NCBI GenBank assembly: GCA_947176115.1
Contig: CAMWPK010000031.1
Coordinates: 1 to 10,777 of the forward strand
Length of the DNA stretch: 10,777 nucleotides
Direction of reading: 5' to 3'
DNA from: an uncultured Clostridia bacterium
Lineage (GTDB): Bacteria > Bacillota > Clostridia > Christensenellales > UBA3700
Below, one piece after another: positions 7,804 to 10,777 of the stretch (its first letter is position 1; each line of letters starts with the position of its first letter). Under the pieces are notes generated by a model. That model was not told the origin of the DNA, made no database searches, and saw only the letters and a list, made by a program, of their open reading frames with translations. Made by a program: the position numbers and the translations under genes.

Positions 7804-8037
7804 ATGAACGAGAGCAAAATTATGGAAAAGCGACTTAAAAAAGTGCTTATGCAGGACAAGATCAATGCTTACGAGGGCTTAACGAGAGCGCTTGAGAGCG
7901 ATCTTAGACTTTTGCTGGGATGCTATATGACGCTATGCAGTGATGTCAGTATTAATATCGATATAGTAGACAACGGAGAATATCAAATAAATATATCCGC
8001 TAAAGCCGACAACATCAACGCCCCAAATATTATCTGA
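7804..8037 (+). CDS. minE: Cell division topological specificity factor MinE (short, divergent)
   Basis: MinE stimulates MinD ATPase and drives its release from the membrane. This 77-residue protein fits the family by eye. An anti-MinCD-like segment MEKRLKKVLMQDK corresponds to the KERLQIIVAERR region of E. coli MinE. It is followed by an LxxxLxxDLxxLLxxYM helix and a VSINIDIVDNGEYQINISAK strand pair matching the dimerisation domain. The N terminus (MNESKI) lacks the amphipathic Phe-rich membrane-targeting segment of E. coli MinE. The gene begins two bases after the minD stop, with only a weak GGTAGG Shine-Dalgarno inside minD, so coupled translation is likely. An in-frame ATG at 7822 is an alternative start. 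Assignment rests on both sequence pattern and position next to minD. Confidence 0.85.
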   Translation: MNESKIMEKRLKKVLMQDKINAYEGLTRALESDLRLLLGCYMTLCSDVSINIDIVDNGEYQINISAKADNINAPNII

Positions 8038-8079
8038 AAATTTTCAAATTTAAGTCATATTTTCGCTATAACTCAAATA

Positions 8080-8088
8080 TGCTATACT
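8080..8088 (+). promoter_or_regulatory. Putative extended -10 promoter for the spoIVF-like pair
   Basis: TGC-TATACT at 8080-8088 is an extended -10 (TGnTATACT) lying 22 bases before the start at 8111. The -35 region at 17-bp spacing (TTTTCG, 8060-8065) is weak, which is tolerated with an extended -10. A TCATATT at 8055-8061 matches the -35 consensus of sporulation factor sigma-E, but no good sigma-E -10 follows at 13-15 bases. Confidence 0.45.
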
Positions 8089-8110
8089 ATCTTATGTATA
8101 GGAGTTTGTT

Positions 8111-8299
8111 ATGAAATACGACGATTACAAAATCACGGAGAGCGTAAGTATCCCCAACCAAAATATCACACGTTCTAAGGCTATGCCTAAAAAGAAAAAG
8201 AAAGTCAACGTGCTGGACGTATTTATCGTTCAGGCTATTATTTGCGTCGGTATAAGTTGCGGAGTATTGATTTCCCGTATAATTGAATTGGGCTTTTAA
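8111..8299 (+). CDS. Small single-pass membrane protein in the SpoIVFA position
   Basis: This 62-residue product has a polar N terminus, a PKKKKK basic patch at residues 26-31, and one transmembrane helix (about 36-57, VFIVQAIICVGISCGVLI). It ends after only RIIELGF. The basic patch before the helix predicts N-in, C-out. A good Shine-Dalgarno (AGGAG, 8100-8104) sits six bases before the ATG, and the M50 protease gene starts three bases after its stop, so the ORF is very likely real. In Bacillus and Clostridia the gene before spoIVFB encodes SpoIVFA, which has a basic cytosolic tail, one helix and an extracellular M23/LytM domain. This protein resembles the first two parts only, and no LytM remnant lies downstream. 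That it is a reduced SpoIVFA is an inference from position and topology; no sequence identity was shown. Confidence 0.75.
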   Translation: MKYDDYKITESVSIPNQNITRSKAMPKKKKKVNVLDVFIVQAIICVGISCGVLISRIIELGF

Positions 8300-8302
8300 G
8301 AC

Positions 8303-9148
8303 GTGAAAATTAGACTGCACCCGCTTTTTTGCCTACTTGCAGGGGTATTCCTAGTACTGGGACAATTTGAGCTGTTGTGCGGGTATCTGGTCAGTATCGT
8401 CGCGCATGAAATCGCCCACAACCGTATGGCAAAACTTAGAGGCTACGGAATGGGCGTCATTACGATAATGCCATACGGGGGATCGTTGGAGTGCGGAGAA
8501 GACTATAATGACGGCGATAATATACTTATCGCTCTATCCGCGCCACTTTTCAATCTGGCGGTTGCAACTTTTATCGTAGCTCTTTGGTGGCTTATACCGG
8601 ACGTATATAACTATACCCGTGATATATGCTTTGCCAATCTCTCTTTGGGACTTGTCAATCTTTTGCCACTATATCCGCTTGACGGAAGTCGCGTAGTAGT
8701 TTCTCTCGTCAAAAATAAGACTAAGGCAGTTAATATTCTCAAGTGGTTGACCCTAATTGTCGGCGGACTTATGCTAATCGGGGGAATTGTCTTGATATTC
8801 TTTACGCTCAACGTCACGTTGCCGGTGTTTGGACTATTTTTGATACTCAGCGGAATTTTCACTAGTAGAGGACAGAGTTATTACCACTTAGCTAATTCCC
8901 GTCCCTTTGTCAAAGATTATACTCAAGGATTAAAAGAGGAAGTCGTCTATATCTCAGGAGATAGTCCGCTTTTCAAGTTTTTGCGTTATCTGGGCAGAGA
9001 TAAGATTTGTAAATTTATAGTTATCGACGATAAGGGCGACAGAGTATGCGTAGTGGAAGAACGCACTTTGGAGAAGTTGTGCATGTCGAATGAGTTGAGC
9101 GCGAGTATTTTTGAAGCTCTAAAAGACTATAACTCAACTGCAAAATAG
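8303..9148 (+). CDS. spoIVFB: SpoIVFB-like M50 intramembrane (site-2) zinc metalloprotease
   Basis: Site-2 proteases cut transmembrane substrates within the bilayer; SpoIVFB itself activates pro-sigma-K in the mother cell during sporulation. The 281-residue product has the zinc-binding HEIAH motif (H35, E36, H39) in a membrane segment. The second M50 motif, NLLPLYPLDGSR, supplies N119 and D127, the third zinc ligand. Hydrophobic segments lie near residues 8-34, 74-97, 109-124, 146-168 and 170-186. A C-terminal soluble part (about 210-281, with KFIVIDDKGDRVCVV) resembles a degenerate CBS half-domain. Length matches Bacillus SpoIVFB (about 288). The start is GTG, with no clear Shine-Dalgarno, three bases after the upstream stop, so coupling is likely. 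Family assignment is firm; the substrate is unknown, since the window does not show whether this organism sporulates. Confidence 0.93.
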   Translation: MKIRLHPLFCLLAGVFLVLGQFELLCGYLVSIVAHEIAHNRMAKLRGYGMGVITIMPYGGSLECGEDYNDGDNILIALSAPLFNLAVATFIVALWWLIPDVYNYTRDICFANLSLGLVNLLPLYPLDGSRVVVSLVKNKTKAVNILKWLTLIVGGLMLIGGIVLIFFTLNVTLPVFGLFLILSGIFTSRGQSYYHLANSRPFVKDYTQGLKEEVVYISGDSPLFKFLRYLGRDKICKFIVIDDKGDRVCVVEERTLEKLCMSNELSASIFEALKDYNSTAK

Positions 9149-9189
9149 TATTAAATAGAATAAATTTGGAGTATTAGAGCCATTTGTAC

Positions 9190-9218
9190 AAAATACCTTG
9201 CAAAATCAAGGTATTTTT
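9190..9218 (+). terminator. Rho-independent terminator after the M50 protease
   Basis: A perfect 11-bp stem (arms 9190-9200 and 9207-9217, core ATACCTTG) with a CAAAAT loop runs directly into TATTTTT. The stem has only four G:C pairs, so efficiency may be moderate. It starts 42 bases after the protease stop codon and overlaps the next promoter. Confidence 0.8.
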
Positions 9219-9226
9219 GCTATAAT
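9198..9226 (+). promoter_or_regulatory. Sigma-A-type promoter for the ROK kinase, overlapping the terminator
   Basis: TTGCAA (9198-9203, 4 of 6 matches to TTGACA), a 17-bp spacer and TATAAT (9221-9226) preceded by TGC make an extended -10 promoter. Transcription would begin near 9233, giving a 5' leader of about 60 bases before the kinase. The -35 falls in the loop and inner stem of the preceding terminator. Confidence 0.75.
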
Positions 9227-9292
9227 AATTTGTGTAATTTTGCTATTTTAGCATTATTGAAATTTAAGTGATAACAATTAATTACAGAGGTT

Positions 9293-10234
9293 ATGATGTA
9301 TTACGCAGGTGTTGATATTGGCGGTAAAAATACTAAAATGGGTATCGTTGACGATTTTGGAAACGTGGTGTCGTCTACGACGTATAAGACGCAGAAAGAA
9401 AGAGGATACGACGCCATTTTGCTTGAAATGATAAGCAATATCAATTCGTTATGCGAAGAAGCAGGATTCGACATCAACGAACTGTCGGGTATAGGTATAG
9501 GCGTACCCGGTATCGTCAACTCTCGCGCCGGACTTGTAATGTCATGCGCCAACCTGAATTGGAAGGGTGTTGATCTTGCAGGCGACGTCAAGAATTTGAC
9601 GGGCAAAGAGTGCAAAGTTTGCAATGACGCAAATTGCGCCGCGCTTGGCGAACAGCGTTTCGGAAGCGGAAAGAACTTCAAAAACCTCGTATTTATAACG
9701 CTTGGCACGGGCGTGGGATCTGGCATAATTATTGACGGAAAACTTTTTGAAGGACTTGGTTGCGCCGGAGCAGAAGCAGGTCACATGGGTATACAGGTAG
9801 ACGGCGACAAGTGCACTTGCGGTAACAAAGGCTGTTGGGAAGAATTTATTTCTGCAAAGGCATTGACAGAGCAGACCCAACGCGCTATTGAGCAAAATCC
9901 AAAAAGTATGCTTGTAGAGATTTGTAAAGACGGCGTCAGCGGTAAATCGGCGTTCATAGGCGCAAGAGCAGGCGACAGCGTGGCTAAAGACGTAGTACAA
10001 AAGTATATAAATTATCTGACTTACGGCTTGATTGGTTTGACAAACATACTTCACCCGCAGGCTTTCGTACTGGGCGGAGGCGTTGCAAACGAGGGCGTAG
10101 ACCTTATTCTTCCTGTCAAGAATTTGCTCAACGAATATATAGACAACAATGGATTCTATCCCTACGTTGACGTGGTGGGCGCAAGCCTTGGCAATGACGC
10201 GGGATATATGGGCGCGGCGGCGCTAGTGATGTAA
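9293..10234 (+). CDS. ROK-family sugar kinase, glucokinase-like
   Basis: ROK kinases phosphorylate glucose or related hexoses with ATP in the cytoplasm. The 313-residue product has the N-terminal phosphate-binding loop GVDIGGKNTKMG and the substrate loop VPGIV. The catalytic Asp is in CNDANCAALGE (D112), and LGTGVGSGIIIDG is the second phosphate loop. It has the ROK zinc site, ExGH with H164 followed by CTCGNKGC (C174, C176, C181). Presence of the zinc site and absence of an N-terminal helix-turn-helix argue for a kinase over a ROK repressor. Lys12 replaces the usual Thr of DxGGT. Two adjacent ATGs occur: AGAGG (9286-9290) is only two bases from the first and five from the second (9296), so 9296 is probably the true start. 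The radical SAM gene begins one base after the stop. Glucokinase (glcK-like) is most likely, but N-acetylmannosamine, fructose or allose kinase cannot be excluded. Confidence 0.92.
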   Translation: MMYYAGVDIGGKNTKMGIVDDFGNVVSSTTYKTQKERGYDAILLEMISNINSLCEEAGFDINELSGIGIGVPGIVNSRAGLVMSCANLNWKGVDLAGDVKNLTGKECKVCNDANCAALGEQRFGSGKNFKNLVFITLGTGVGSGIIIDGKLFEGLGCAGAEAGHMGIQVDGDKCTCGNKGCWEEFISAKALTEQTQRAIEQNPKSMLVEICKDGVSGKSAFIGARAGDSVAKDVVQKYINYLTYGLIGLTNILHPQAFVLGGGVANEGVDLILPVKNLLNEYIDNNGFYPYVDVVGASLGNDAGYMGAAALVM

Positions 10235-10235
10235 T

Positions 10236-10777
10236 ATGTGGGATAAATTAAAAGATATCTTATTACAAGTGCAAAAGCCTGCGCGTTATGTGGGCGGAGA
10301 ATATAATTTGCCGGATATGGACAAGCCCTGTAAAGAGCGTGTCTTATTGTGTTTTAGCGATAAATATGAAGTTGGCATGAGCAATATAGGTACGAGAATA
10401 CTGTATCATATGCTCAACGATATGCCTGATGTAGTTTGCGAACGCTGTTATGCGCCTGATTTAGATATGGCGGACCTTCTTAGAAAAAACAATCTTCCGC
10501 TCTTTTCAATTGAAACAAAACGCGACATTAAAGCCTTTGACCTTATAGGTTTTTCCGTTCAATTTGAATTACAATTTACCAATATCGTATATATGTTAGA
10601 CTTAATGGGCGCGCCGTACTTTGCATGCGAGAGGGGAGATGAATTCCCGCCAATCGTTGCAGGCGGACCTTGCGTAGTCAATCCAATGCCCTTTGCGCCG
10701 TTCTTTGACGCGGTACTTATCGGCGAAGGCGAAAAAAATCTTAAAGAACTCACGCTTTTACATATGCAATGTAAGAA
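10236..10777 (+). CDS. TIGR03960-type B12-binding-domain radical SAM protein (3' end missing)
   Basis: The frame is open from the ATG at 10236 to the right edge (180 complete codons). The N terminus has the family hallmark QKPARYVGGEYN, then a cobalamin-binding-like Rossmann region with GMSNIGTRILYHMLN and CERCYAPDLDMADLL. Next come the segment GFSVQFELQFTNI and the sequence AGGPCVVNPMPFAPF followed by DAVLIGEGE, which are strongly conserved in this family. The radical SAM CxxxCxxC cluster motif would lie further downstream. In Clostridia these proteins typically sit between spoIVFB and the rng-rplU-rpmA ribosomal cluster, often with a DUF2344 partner or fusion. Their substrate is not established as far as I know. 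The gene starts one base after the kinase stop with no strong Shine-Dalgarno, so it is probably translated by coupling from the kinase transcript. Confidence 0.9.
   Translation, partial: MWDKLKDILLQVQKPARYVGGEYNLPDMDKPCKERVLLCFSDKYEVGMSNIGTRILYHMLNDMPDVVCERCYAPDLDMADLLRKNNLPLFSIETKRDIKAFDLIGFSVQFELQFTNIVYMLDLMGAPYFACERGDEFPPIVAGGPCVVNPMPFAPFFDAVLIGEGEKNLKELTLLHMQCK

Noticed and set aside
8035..8046. Perfect palindrome TGAAAATTTTCA over the minE stop codon, considered as a terminator or operator
   Set aside because: It has no loop and no U-tract and is all but pure A/T, so it is expected by chance in this base composition.
9268..9280. GTGATAACAATTA resembling half of a lac-type operator upstream of the sugar kinase
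   Set aside because: Only one half-site is seen, with no symmetric partner; chance similarity in AT-rich DNA is more likely.
9301..10054. Minus-strand open frames opposite the ROK kinase
   Set aside because: The plus strand encodes a complete kinase with all its motifs; the antisense products show no family features.
1..10777. CRISPR arrays, tRNA/rRNA genes, insertion sequences, toxin-antitoxin or phage-defence genes
   Set aside because: No short direct-repeat arrays, structured RNA signatures, transposase or nuclease motifs were found; the genes are surface, division, protease and metabolic functions.

Overview
The window reads as a piece of chromosome from an anaerobic Gram-positive (Firmicutes) bacterium of the class Clostridia, probably an uncultured gut lineage. 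The main evidence is gene order. minD and minE are followed by a SpoIVFB-type M50 protease and then a TIGR03960-type radical SAM protein, the neighbourhood usually found in Clostridia (and, as minCD-spoIVFA-spoIVFB-rplU, in Bacillus). Strong AAGGAG-type ribosome binding sites, AT-rich intergenic DNA and TATAAT promoters agree with this. A more exact placement (for example Christensenellales) is only a guess. All genes are on the + strand.

Region 1 (2-6879) is a two-gene surface/membrane cassette. The first gene enters from outside the window. It encodes a very large extracellular protein made of about 15 MBG/YDG-like beta-sandwich modules, a C-terminal domain and one C-terminal transmembrane helix, with no LPXTG sorting signal. 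Its stop codon overlaps the start of the second gene (TAATG). The second gene encodes a 700-residue membrane protein with long acidic, low-complexity stretches and a tandemly duplicated basic domain of unknown function. The cassette ends at a strong hairpin terminator (6893-6923). It is the least understood part of the window and the best candidate for an undescribed system.

Region 2 (about 6970-8037) is the division-site module. A complete MinD ATPase, with deviant Walker A motif and C-terminal amphipathic membrane-targeting helix, is followed two bases later by a short MinE. No minC precedes minD, and this MinE lacks a recognisable N-terminal membrane-targeting segment.

Region 3 (about 8080-9148) has its own promoter. 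It holds a 62-residue single-pass membrane protein three bases before a SpoIVFB-like intramembrane metalloprotease. The small protein sits exactly where SpoIVFA is expected and looks like SpoIVFA reduced to its cytosolic tail plus transmembrane helix, without the extracellular M23/LytM domain.

Region 4 (9190-10777) begins with a terminator hairpin whose loop and U-tract are embedded in the promoter of the next transcript. That transcript carries a ROK-family sugar kinase, and one base later a radical SAM protein that runs off the 3' edge. No RNA genes, CRISPR arrays, insertion sequences or attachment sites were recognised. All intergenic gaps are shorter than 150 bases and are accounted for by terminators and promoters.
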